From the NCBI RefSeq assembly GCF_030506305.1, contig NZ_CP119421.1, positions 3,736,501-3,800,500 of the forward strand: DNA of 64,000 nt. Reading direction: 5' to 3'. This DNA is from Porifericola rhodea (GTDB taxonomy: Bacteria > Bacteroidota > Bacteroidia > Cytophagales > Cyclobacteriaceae). Made by a program: the position numbers and the translations under genes. The notes under the pieces are model-generated. The model was not told where the DNA came from, ran no database searches, and saw only the letters and a list, made by a program, of their open reading frames with translations. This document shows, in pieces, positions 47,528-55,751 of the stretch; position 1 is the first letter of the stretch, and each line of letters begins with the position of its first letter.

Positions 47528-49086
47528 AGTTTAGATCACTTGACCTGCTTACATTAGGGGTTTATCTGGCTACTATGGCCGGGCTGGGAGTGTATTTCTC
47601 CCGGAAGAATGATAGCACCGAAGATTACTTCGTAGGTAACCGATCTTTTAAAGGATGGGTAATCGGGCTTTCTATGCTCAGTACCTCTATCAGTTCTATT
47701 ACTTTTCTGGCTTTTCCGGCAGCAGCCTACACGCTAGACTGGCGACAGCTCATATCTAACTTAATGCTTCCTCTGGCGGCGGTGCTGGCAATTGTAGTAT
47801 TTATTCCTTTTTTCCGAAGGGGTAAGCTTACTTCAGCCTTTGAGTATCTGGGTGATCGTTTTGGGCCAGTAGCCCGGCTTTATGGCACTGTTAGCTTTCT
47901 CATTCTACAGATCATCCGCATTGGGCAGATATTGTTTCTGGTAGCCATACCTGTCAACCTGTTTACGGGTATACCAATTACTACTACTATTATGTTGGTA
48001 GGTGTGTTCATTGCGTTTTATACCGTGGCCGGGGGTATAGAAGCTGTTATCTGGACTGATGTAATTCAGGCCATCGTGCTCTGGATAGGGGGATTAATCT
48101 GCCTGATATTGATGATAGATAAGCTGCCCGAAGGTATATCTCAGGTCTTTAGTGTAGCGGAAACCCACGAGAAGTTTAGCATCGGCAGTATGGAATGGAA
48201 CCTGGGTGAACGTACTTTCTGGACAGTAGCCCTATTGGGTATTTTTCACTTTTTAGGCATGTACTCCAGCGACCAGAATATCATACAGCGCTACGTAGCC
48301 ACTCAAAGTACACGTGAAGCAAAAAAAGCGACACTAATCTACTCAGTAGTAGCTTTGCCTACCTGGTCTTTGTTCTTCTTTATCGGTACTACACTATTTG
48401 TATTCTATACGGTATTTCCAGAAACATCTGTAGCCAGTCTGGAAGCCGATCAGGTATTTCCTTACTTTATCCTTAGTCAGCTGCCAGCAGGAGTATCAGG
48501 CTTAATCATAGCTGCCGTATTAGCAGCCGGTATGTCTACACTGGATTCCAGTATCAATGCTATTTCTACAGTAACGGTAGTGGATATTCTGAAACCGTAC
48601 TGGATGAAAGGTAGAGATGATAAAACCTATTTGAGAACTGCCCGGTGGATTGCGATAGGCGTATCACTACTAATGATGGGCGGCGCCTTTTTCTTTAGCG
48701 TCATAGAAAAAGAAAGTATTAACGATATCAGCTGGATAGTAGCCTCAGTATTTGGAGGTTGCCTGGTCGGCCTGTTTATGATCGGTTTCTTTACCACCCG
48801 CGTTGGCTATAAGGCGGTGCTTCCTGCATTACTACTTTCAGTACTGGTTAATCTTTATCTGGGTTTTAGCCTTACTGGCTGGCTACCTGAAGTAATAAGC
48901 ATGGACATTCAGGCCTATTGGGTAGGTGTAATTGTTAACCTGCTTTTCATGGCTTTGGCCTATATTTTCAGTTTCTTTATCAAAAATAATAAAGAGCTGG
49001 ATGGGCTTACGGTCTGGACTACCCTTACAGCCAAGGATATTAATTTAGTTGAAAAAAATGCACGAGAATCAAGTATACAATCTTAG
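47518..49086 (+). CDS. Na+/solute symporter, SSS family
   Basis: Inner-membrane sodium-coupled symporter of 522 residues with about 13 helices. Family signatures: VGNRSFKGWVIGLSMLSTSISS near residue 40 (Na+-site region), GGIEAVIWTDVIQAIVLW, SSDQNIIQRYVATQSTREAKKA and AAGMSTLDSSINAISTVTV, which carries the Na2-site serines. Members move sialic acids, sugars, inositols, amino acids and carboxylates, and in nan-type clusters an SSS protein imports sialic acid. Here it lies between BNR-1 and a DapA/NAL-family lyase, so a keto-acid or acidic sugar is the likely cargo. It overlaps the upstream gene by 10 bases and the downstream one by 29. Confidence 0.93.
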   Translation: MGVEFRSLDLLTLGVYLATMAGLGVYFSRKNDSTEDYFVGNRSFKGWVIGLSMLSTSISSITFLAFPAAAYTLDWRQLISNLMLPLAAVLAIVVFIPFFRRGKLTSAFEYLGDRFGPVARLYGTVSFLILQIIRIGQILFLVAIPVNLFTGIPITTTIMLVGVFIAFYTVAGGIEAVIWTDVIQAIVLWIGGLICLILMIDKLPEGISQVFSVAETHEKFSIGSMEWNLGERTFWTVALLGIFHFLGMYSSDQNIIQRYVATQSTREAKKATLIYSVVALPTWSLFFFIGTTLFVFYTVFPETSVASLEADQVFPYFILSQLPAGVSGLIIAAVLAAGMSTLDSSINAISTVTVVDILKPYWMKGRDDKTYLRTARWIAIGVSLLMMGGAFFFSVIEKESINDISWIVASVFGGCLVGLFMIGFFTTRVGYKAVLPALLLSVLVNLYLGFSLTGWLPEVISMDIQAYWVGVIVNLLFMALAYIFSFFIKNNKELDGLTVWTTLTAKDINLVEKNARESSIQS

Positions 49087-49969
49087 GGGAATTGTTCCCC
49101 CCCTTGCTACTCCACTCCATGATCAGGATACCTTAGATCAGGCTGGGTTACGTAAGCTTCTAAAGCACGTAATAGATGGGGGAGTACAGGGCATATTTAT
49201 GTTAGGCACTACGGGCGAAGCCCCTAGTCTAAGCTATCACTTGCGTAAAGAAGTAATAGAAGTAAGTGTGGCAGAAGTAAGCCGGAGCGTACCTGTACTG
49301 GTAGGTATAAGTGATAGCAGTCTGTCAGAAGCGATAGCATTTGCCCGTTTCGCTGCTCAGGCTGGTGCTTCAGCGGTAGTAGTAGCTCCTCCTTTCTATT
49401 ATCCTGCTACCCAGCAGGCTTTGTACGATTACGTAATACAGATTTGTGCAGCTGTGGACATTCCTCTTTATATCTACAATATTCCCAGCCATAGCCCCCA
49501 TGCTTTTTCTCCAGAAACCATAGTTCGTCTCTTAGAGCACCCCCAGGTAGCGGGCTATAAAGATAGTACCTGTAGTATGATGGCTTATCATCAGCTGAAA
49601 TATAAGCTGGGTGCAGACTTTAAAAAGACCTATCTGCTAGGCCCTGAAGAACTCCTGGCAGAGTCGGTAATGCTGGGAGCGCATGGCGGCGTAAATGGTG
49701 GTGCAAATATCTTTCCTAAGCTGTACGTACGCCTGTATGAGGCAGCAGTAAAAGGAGATACCGCTCTTATGAACGAACTTCATCAAAAAGTAATGCAGGT
49801 CAGCCAGAACCTGTATCAGGGAGGTAAGACTGTGATACAGGGCGTTAAGTTTGCGCTGGCGGAAAAAGGCATCTGCCAGGAGCAGGTAGCTCTTCCGCTT
49901 GTCTCACTAAGTGCGGAGGAAAAAGAGAATATGAGAAGCTTTTTGCACAGCTTTGATGCCGAACTTTAA
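49058..49969 (+). CDS. DapA/NAL-family class I aldolase (dihydrodipicolinate synthase-like)
   Basis: TIM-barrel lyase that forms a Schiff base with pyruvate or a 2-keto-acid. The ATG at 49058 gives 303 residues; a TTG nine bases upstream is also in frame. Active-site residues: GTTGE at 50-54, Tyr140 (YIYNIPS) and Schiff-base Lys168 (VAGYKDST). The family includes DHDPS, N-acetylneuraminate lyase and 2-keto-3-deoxy-sugar aldolases. The GTTGE form is closer to DHDPS/KDG aldolase than to E. coli NanA. The setting next to an SSS symporter and BNR proteins favours cleavage of an imported 2-keto-3-deoxy or sialic-acid-like sugar over lysine biosynthesis. Specificity is inference. Confidence 0.92.
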   Translation: MHENQVYNLRGIVPPLATPLHDQDTLDQAGLRKLLKHVIDGGVQGIFMLGTTGEAPSLSYHLRKEVIEVSVAEVSRSVPVLVGISDSSLSEAIAFARFAAQAGASAVVVAPPFYYPATQQALYDYVIQICAAVDIPLYIYNIPSHSPHAFSPETIVRLLEHPQVAGYKDSTCSMMAYHQLKYKLGADFKKTYLLGPEELLAESVMLGAHGGVNGGANIFPKLYVRLYEAAVKGDTALMNELHQKVMQVSQNLYQGGKTVIQGVKFALAEKGICQEQVALPLVSLSAEEKENMRSFLHSFDAEL

Positions 49970-49980
49970 ATCCAAACACT

Positions 49981-50448
49981 ATGGAGTACAATAAAATACA
50001 TACACTACCTTCTCTGTTAAACGAATTACAGAAAGAACGTAACGCGGCCAGGAAGGTCGTATTTACCAACGGCTGTTTTGATATACTGCATCGTGGACAC
50101 GTTACCTATCTTAGAGAGGCACGCTCTTTAGGCGATCTACTGGTTATCGGCTTAAATACTGATGCCTCCGTAAAGAGACTTAAGGGAGAAAGCCGTCCGA
50201 TCAACCAGGAAGATGATAGAGCTTTTATACTGGAAAGTCTGGCTTGTGTAGACTATGTAGTCAAATTTGAAGAAGATACCCCCCATGAGCTATTATCTAA
50301 AGTGCAGCCTGATATACTGGTAAAAGGTGGTGACTACAAACTGGAAGATGTGGTAGGTAGGGAGTTTGCCAAAGAAGTGATCCTGATAGATTTTGTAGAT
50401 GGCTACTCTACCACCAAAACCATTCAGCAAATGCAAGAAAAGGCTTAG
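49981..50448 (+). CDS. rfaE2: RfaE2-like sugar-1-phosphate adenylyltransferase
   Basis: Nucleotidyltransferase of 155 residues. In LPS heptose synthesis RfaE2 transfers AMP from ATP to D-glycero-beta-D-manno-heptose 1-phosphate. Signature residues: TNGCFDILHRGHVTYL with the HRGH motif at 37-40, GLNTDASVKRLKG, NQEDDRAFILESLACVDYVV and the closing DGYSTTKTIQQM. This is the normal length of a separate RfaE2; in enterobacteria it is fused to the kinase RfaE1. It lies 11 bases after the aldolase gene and upstream of a kinase-phosphatase fusion, so it may make an NDP-activated sugar from a sugar-1-phosphate. The exact sugar is unknown, since an ordinary LPS role would not explain this catabolic context. 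Confidence 0.88.
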   Translation: MEYNKIHTLPSLLNELQKERNAARKVVFTNGCFDILHRGHVTYLREARSLGDLLVIGLNTDASVKRLKGESRPINQEDDRAFILESLACVDYVVKFEEDTPHELLSKVQPDILVKGGDYKLEDVVGREFAKEVILIDFVDGYSTTKTIQQMQEKA

Positions 50449-50550
50449 TTCCTTAGCTTAATACTACCCCGAGTCTACCGCCCAGATTACCGCTCATTAC
50501 TTGATATACAATATCAGATCAGGGAAATCGGGCTACAGACTCCGTTTCCT

Positions 50551-52482
50551 ATGAATTATAAATCTACAAGCATGAAAACTCAAACTAAGCACATATTTCA
50601 GTCCATCAGTGAGTTAAGGGTAGGGGTGATAGGGGATTTTGCCATAGATGTGTACTACCCTCTGGACAAAAATACTGGTGAAATATCTTTGGAGACAGCC
50701 AAGGAAGTGCATCGTGCAGGTAGCTGCCGTACGTATCTGGGCGCAGCAGGTAATATTGTTCAAAACCTGAATGCTTTAGGGGTAAAGCAAATTCATACTT
50801 TTGGTTTGTTAGCCAACGATCTTTGGGGGCGTGAACTATTATACCTCCTTCAGGACAAAAAGGTGAATACCTCAGGTATGTTATTTCAGGAGGAAGGCTG
50901 GAACAGTTGCGCCTATGTAAAACCTATGCTGGGCAAAGAGGAAGATAACAGGCTAGACTTTGGTTCCTATAATCAGCCTGACCCAAAAAGAAGGGAAGCG
51001 GTATTTCAAAAGTTAGAAGCTCAACTACCTCAGCTGGATCTGCTTATTATTAATCAGCAGTTTGTGCGCCCCTTACTGGATGAAGAAGCAGTAAAGTACC
51101 TCAACAATCTGGTAGAGCGCCATGCTCACTGTCTTTTTGCCGCAGATATGCGAAATGTAGCTTCAGGTTTGAGAAAGGTCCTGCTAAAAGCTAATACCAA
51201 AGAAACCGCACGCATTCTGGATACGCTACCCTTTGACGAAAGGGATGATGCTGAATGCGAACAAAAAGCAGCTGAACTGAGCCGACACCTGCAAGCCCCG
51301 GTACTGCTTACCCGAGGCGAAAATGGTATGATGTACCACAATACTAAGCAAATCTACAGCATACCTGGTGTCTGGCACGATGGAGAAACTGATGCGGTAG
51401 GGGCAGGAGATACCGCAATCAGCACTTTTGGTGCCTGCCTGGCGGCAAAAGCTGATATCTCTACCGCATTACAACTCGCAAACCTGGCTTCTGCCATTAC
51501 GGTAACCAAGCTACAGCAGACCGGTACCGCAAAGCAGGAAGAAATTGAAAAGTTATCACAAAATTGTACTTATATCTATCATAGCTTTCTGGCGGCAAAT
51601 CCTGGTAGAGCAACTTTCTATGAAGACTCAGACATAGAAATAGTAGAAGAATTTGAGCGTAGTAAAAAGCCAAGGTTTATTGTCATGGATCATGATGGTA
51701 CTATCTCTGTACTTCGTGAAGGCTGGGAAGAGCTTATGCATGATATGATGCTCAGGTGTATTACCGGAAATGAACTTTCATCCCTTAAACCTGAAGAGCG
51801 TACTACTCTTTCTACCAAGATTAATCAGCTGATTAGCCAGACTACCGGTGCTCCAACTATAGTACAGATGGAAGGTCTCCTTGATATGGTCATCAGGGAG
51901 GCATATCTGAAGTCTGATGAAGCAAAGACCGCTGAAGAATACAAAGCCATGTATCTGGAGTACCTCAATCAGCATGTAGAAGAAAGAATCCTCCGCTTCC
52001 AGAAAGGTGAGCTACACCTGCATGACTTTACGATTAAAGGAGTGAAGCATTTTATACAGCTGGTACGCGACCGATCCATAGGCCTCTATCTGGCAAGTGG
52101 AACAGATGAGGATTACGTAGTCAAAGAAGCTACAGCTTTAGGTTATGCTGACTCTTTTAATGGCGGGATACACGGAGCCAGACCCGACGGAAAGAGTGCA
52201 AAACGAAAGGTGCTGAGCCACCTTACTGAAACCCTTAAAGTCAGTGGAGAAGAAATCATCGTAATAGGAGATGGGCCTTCAGAAATTCGCGAGGGCAGAA
52301 AAGTTGGTGCCCTGTGTGTGGGTATTGCTTCTGACGAGCTCAGGCGTCATGGGCTTAATCTGCACAAGAGGGAAAGGCTTATTCGTGCCGGGGCGCACAT
52401 CATTATACCCGACTATGCACAGCTCAACCTGCTGGAACAATTATTACTAAGCCCTGACTCACTTAGCGTGGCTACATCCTAA
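50551..52482 (+). CDS. PfkB/RfaE1-like sugar kinase fused to a HAD phosphatase
   Basis: Two-domain cytoplasmic enzyme of 643 residues (a second ATG at 50572 would remove seven). N-terminal ribokinase/PfkB domain at about 20-345 with LGAAGNIVQNLNALG and the catalytic segment DAVGAGDTAIS (281-291, base Asp287); the substrate-side motifs resemble RfaE1 heptose kinases. C-terminal HAD domain at about 375-640: nucleophile motif MDHDGT (Asp380, acid Asp382), a helical cap at about 395-490, the Ser/Thr loop LASGTDEDY, and the metal loop VIGDGPSEI. Both active sites are complete. The pair could phosphorylate a sugar at C1 and remove another phosphate, the two steps that precede RfaE2. Fusion of these two activities is unusual. 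It follows rfaE2 after 102 bases. Confidence 0.9.
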   Translation: MNYKSTSMKTQTKHIFQSISELRVGVIGDFAIDVYYPLDKNTGEISLETAKEVHRAGSCRTYLGAAGNIVQNLNALGVKQIHTFGLLANDLWGRELLYLLQDKKVNTSGMLFQEEGWNSCAYVKPMLGKEEDNRLDFGSYNQPDPKRREAVFQKLEAQLPQLDLLIINQQFVRPLLDEEAVKYLNNLVERHAHCLFAADMRNVASGLRKVLLKANTKETARILDTLPFDERDDAECEQKAAELSRHLQAPVLLTRGENGMMYHNTKQIYSIPGVWHDGETDAVGAGDTAISTFGACLAAKADISTALQLANLASAITVTKLQQTGTAKQEEIEKLSQNCTYIYHSFLAANPGRATFYEDSDIEIVEEFERSKKPRFIVMDHDGTISVLREGWEELMHDMMLRCITGNELSSLKPEERTTLSTKINQLISQTTGAPTIVQMEGLLDMVIREAYLKSDEAKTAEEYKAMYLEYLNQHVEERILRFQKGELHLHDFTIKGVKHFIQLVRDRSIGLYLASGTDEDYVVKEATALGYADSFNGGIHGARPDGKSAKRKVLSHLTETLKVSGEEIIVIGDGPSEIREGRKVGALCVGIASDELRRHGLNLHKRERLIRAGAHIIIPDYAQLNLLEQLLLSPDSLSVATS

Positions 52483-52494
52483 TCGTATAAACTC

Positions 52495-53544
52495 ATGAGA
52501 ATTTCTTTAGTACTTATTAGTATGCTCTTCTTTTGTACAAAAGTAGAAGCGCAGACCTATGCCGAAAAGTTAGGCTGGAATGCCGGACAGAAGCTTCTGA
52601 TTATGCATGTAGATGACGCAGGTATGTCCTACGACTCAAATCAGGGAGCCATACAGGCGATGGAAAAAGGAATAGCCAATTCGGTCAGTATTATGATGCC
52701 CTGCCCCTGGGCGGCCAGTTTTGTAAAGTATGTGAAGAATAATCCTGCTACCGATGCTGGCCTGCATCTCACCCTTACCTCAGAGTGGAAAGACTATCGC
52801 TGGCATCCTCTATGCGGCATTCCGCAGGTACCCGGGCTGGTAGATGAAGAGGGCGCAATGTGGCATACCGTAGAGCAGGTGGCTCAGCATGCCTCTCCCG
52901 ATGAAGTAGAGCAGGAGATACGGCAGCAGGTAGAGCGTGCTCTCCGTCTGGGGTATCGCCCTACCCATCTGGACTCCCACATGGGTACACTCTTCGCAAC
53001 AGAAGAGTTTTTGCAGCGCTACATCAGGGTAGGAGTAGCTTATGATATACCTGTTATGTTACCAGGAGGGCATAATACTCTATTAAAACAGGGGTACCGA
53101 GAAAAAGCTATTGAAGCACTTCAAAAACAAGGTAAACACCAGGAGGGGATGGATGTGCCCCTGCCCGCAGCGGTAGATAAGGCAGAAGCCGTAGGAAAAA
53201 TGGTATGGGAGGCAGGGCTTCCTGTTCTGGACGATCTGCACCTGATCAGTGGAGACTGGTCATTGGCAGAAGGAGTAACGCACAACGAAGTCAATATCCA
53301 TGAGCTTAAAGTGCGGAAATTTAAAGAGCTTTTTGAGCAAATGCAGCCCGGCATTACAATGGTTATCGTACACTGTACTGATCCTACTGAAGTGTTTCCG
53401 AAAATCTCTGGCTCCGGGCTGTCTCGTAAAGGTGACCTGCTTGCGATGATAGACCCCAGGCTCAAACAATACCTCCAAGACAATAATATACAATTGACCA
53501 CCTGGCGAGAACTTAAAGAAAGAAGGGATCGCCTTGCTAAGTAA
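52495..53544 (+). CDS. YdjC/ChbG-family carbohydrate deacetylase, secreted
   Basis: Metal-dependent carbohydrate deacetylase of 349 residues with a signal peptide ending near residue 20 (TKVEAQ). Metal ligands: Asp40-Asp41 (MHVDDAGMS), His in DAGLHLTLTSEW and His in PTHLDSHMGTL. ChbG removes N-acetyl groups from chito-oligosaccharides; other members act on acetylated sugars. The signal peptide places this one in the periplasm, whereas ChbG is cytosolic, so it may deacetylate the glycan before import. It lies 12 bases after the kinase-HAD gene and 23 bases before the two-part secreted protein, in the same operon. The substrate acetyl group is unknown. Confidence 0.9.
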   Translation: MRISLVLISMLFFCTKVEAQTYAEKLGWNAGQKLLIMHVDDAGMSYDSNQGAIQAMEKGIANSVSIMMPCPWAASFVKYVKNNPATDAGLHLTLTSEWKDYRWHPLCGIPQVPGLVDEEGAMWHTVEQVAQHASPDEVEQEIRQQVERALRLGYRPTHLDSHMGTLFATEEFLQRYIRVGVAYDIPVMLPGGHNTLLKQGYREKAIEALQKQGKHQEGMDVPLPAAVDKAEAVGKMVWEAGLPVLDDLHLISGDWSLAEGVTHNEVNIHELKVRKFKELFEQMQPGITMVIVHCTDPTEVFPKISGSGLSRKGDLLAMIDPRLKQYLQDNNIQLTTWRELKERRDRLAK

Positions 53545-53567
53545 AACCATCAATTTTAACAACAGCT

Positions 53568-55721
53568 ATGAAAACTTTTTGCGTGTTTGTAACACTACTG
53601 CTATCTATTGCCCATTTACAGGCCGAGCCTGATTTGCCTTTTAAGCAGCCTGTATCTGTAAAGTATAAGCTATCCGACGAGCTTAAAGGAGCTCAGCTCC
53701 AAAAAGTAGTGGTAGACTACGATGATGTAGTTCATGTGTTGAGCAACAAAGGCTTGCTCAGAATTATAGACCAGCAGCTGGTGTCCGATATCACTTACCG
53801 GCCACTGGCTGAGCGTAGACCTCTGGATATCTGTATACAGGAAGAAACGGGCTATCTCTATTATTTGTATCCCGACAAGTTTCTGACGAACGCGCATGCT
53901 GGTATCCCTTATGGCAAGCTCCCTGATGCTCAGTATAATAAGATAGCCGTAAATCATAAAGGAGAAGTCTTATTACTGGGCAATAAGGCTATGGCTATTC
54001 ACGCTAATGGAGTATTTACCAAGCTGAAGTCGCCTGCCAATCAGGTTCAGGAAGTGCATGTGCACAGAGGACAGTTTTATCTGCTTACGACCCACGAAAT
54101 ACTGCGCCTGGAGGGAGAAAAGCTTAAGGTCTTGCACAAAGTAAAAGACGCCAACAGTATCGTATTTAGAAAAGAAGAAATTGTGGTAGGTACCGACAAT
54201 GGCTATTATGGCATTTCCTGTCTGGATGGTAGCCATACCTTTGAGGTTTTTAACCAGGTACCAGTACCCCATATCACTAAACTAGCTACTACAAATGACG
54301 GACTTTGGGCAGCAAGTCCTCAGGGAGCTTTTATGCGACAGGCTAATGGTAAATTCCGCTACTATGCTTCTAAGCGCTGGCTGGATAAGGATGAAGTGCT
54401 TGATCTGGCTGCTGATAGTCAAGGAAATATGTATTTAATGACTGAGCAGGGGCTGAACAAAGTAGAGTTCAGGCTACATACCCTGGCAGATAAAGCTGAT
54501 TACTTTGAAGAAAAAATTCGTCAGCGGCATATGCGCTACGGCTTTATAGCTGAGCTGAGACTTAAAGAAGCAGGAGATATTACTACAGCAGAGATGATAG
54601 ATACTGATAATGATGGCTTGTGGAGTTCTTTCTATCTGGGAAGTCAGGCTTTTCGTTATGCTACTACTGCTGAAGCTAAAGCACGCCGTAATGCCTGGGA
54701 GTGTTTTGAGGCTTTTGAACGAATATTATCTATCAATCAGCTTACTGGTTTTCCTTCCCGCACTTTTGAGCGCAAAGGTTATAAAGTATCTGACCTGGAG
54801 CGCTGGCGCGAGTCTCCCGACCCCGAATGGGAGTGGAAAGGACATACCAGCAGCGATGAGTTTGTAGCCTACATCTATATCGCTTCCATCATGGATGAGT
54901 TTATTGCCGAAACAGAAGCAGAAAAGAAAAGAGTAGCAAATTTTATTGATGCAATCCTCACCCACATCATAGAAAATGACTACTATTTTGTGGATATAGA
55001 CGGAAAGCCCACCCTCTGGGGCAGGTGGAACCCTGAATATATCAACTGGTACCCGCCTTCGGTGGTAGACCGTAAGCTGGGCAGCCTACACCTTATCGCT
55101 GGCTTGCAACTGGCCTATGACCTGAGTGGTAAAGAAATCTTTAAAGAGGAAGCCTTTCGCATGATGGAAGAGCATGGCTATCTGGAAAATATTAAAATTC
55201 CAATGGAAGAGATCAGGTCTACGCCGGGCTATGTTTATGAGGGGCATAATATGGGAGAAGGTTCGTGGAACCATTCTGATGATGAAATGGCGTTCCTGAC
55301 CTATTGGGTGCTTCATCGCCATGCTTTTAACGACAGCCTGAAACAAATCTACGAAGAGGCAATACAAAATCACTGGGCTATAGAGCAACCAGAACGTAAT
55401 GCTGTCTGGAACCTGGTGACTCTGGGCACTGAGGGCTCATTTGACGAAGCATCTACGCTATGGTTTATGCGTGATTATCCTATGGATTTGGTTCGGTATA
55501 CAACAAGAAACTCACACCGCAAAGACCTTAACTTTCTGGAGCCAAACTTCCGCAACCAGCTAACTGCAGAGCTTCTGCCTGCTGCGGAAAGACCCATCAT
55601 TCGGTTTAATGCTAACCCTTTTAAGATGGATGGCGGGAGTGATGGACGCAGAGAGCTTACCGGTGCGGAGTACCTGCTACCATACTGGATGGCACGCTAC
55701 TACCATATTATTGAAGAATAG
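53568..55721 (+). CDS. Unknown secreted protein: propeller-like N-terminus plus alpha-helical C-terminus
   Basis: I do not recognise this as a named family. The 717 residues begin with a signal peptide (to about residue 19, LSIAHLQAE). Residues about 30-305 show repeated beta-strand units resembling a ligand-binding propeller (VVVDYDDVVHVLSNKGLL, LAADSQGNMYLMTEQGLNKV). From about 330 the chain is helical with many Trp and Tyr (WGRWNPEYINWYPPSVVDRKL, HNMGEGSWNHSDDEM), the appearance of an (alpha/alpha) barrel as in polysaccharide lyases and unsaturated glucuronyl hydrolases. Conserved acidic-His clusters (EGHNMGEGSWNHSDDE) are candidate catalytic residues. Its position between the deacetylase and BNR-2 suggests cleavage of the same glycan. 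A novel glycoside hydrolase or lyase is a reasonable hypothesis. Confidence 0.78.
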   Translation: MKTFCVFVTLLLSIAHLQAEPDLPFKQPVSVKYKLSDELKGAQLQKVVVDYDDVVHVLSNKGLLRIIDQQLVSDITYRPLAERRPLDICIQEETGYLYYLYPDKFLTNAHAGIPYGKLPDAQYNKIAVNHKGEVLLLGNKAMAIHANGVFTKLKSPANQVQEVHVHRGQFYLLTTHEILRLEGEKLKVLHKVKDANSIVFRKEEIVVGTDNGYYGISCLDGSHTFEVFNQVPVPHITKLATTNDGLWAASPQGAFMRQANGKFRYYASKRWLDKDEVLDLAADSQGNMYLMTEQGLNKVEFRLHTLADKADYFEEKIRQRHMRYGFIAELRLKEAGDITTAEMIDTDNDGLWSSFYLGSQAFRYATTAEAKARRNAWECFEAFERILSINQLTGFPSRTFERKGYKVSDLERWRESPDPEWEWKGHTSSDEFVAYIYIASIMDEFIAETEAEKKRVANFIDAILTHIIENDYYFVDIDGKPTLWGRWNPEYINWYPPSVVDRKLGSLHLIAGLQLAYDLSGKEIFKEEAFRMMEEHGYLENIKIPMEEIRSTPGYVYEGHNMGEGSWNHSDDEMAFLTYWVLHRHAFNDSLKQIYEEAIQNHWAIEQPERNAVWNLVTLGTEGSFDEASTLWFMRDYPMDLVRYTTRNSHRKDLNFLEPNFRNQLTAELLPAAERPIIRFNANPFKMDGGSDGRRELTGAEYLLPYWMARYYHIIEE

Positions 55722-55751
55722 AAACCTAAAGTATTACACGGCCTTTCAGAT

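Noticed and set aside
49049-49057. TTG start for the aldolase gene
   Set aside because: An ATG nine bases downstream gives the normal family N-terminus.
49981-50448. RfaE2 as an ordinary LPS heptose gene only
   Set aside because: It could be so, but its position inside a transport and aldolase operon makes a dedicated sugar route at least as likely; both are left open.
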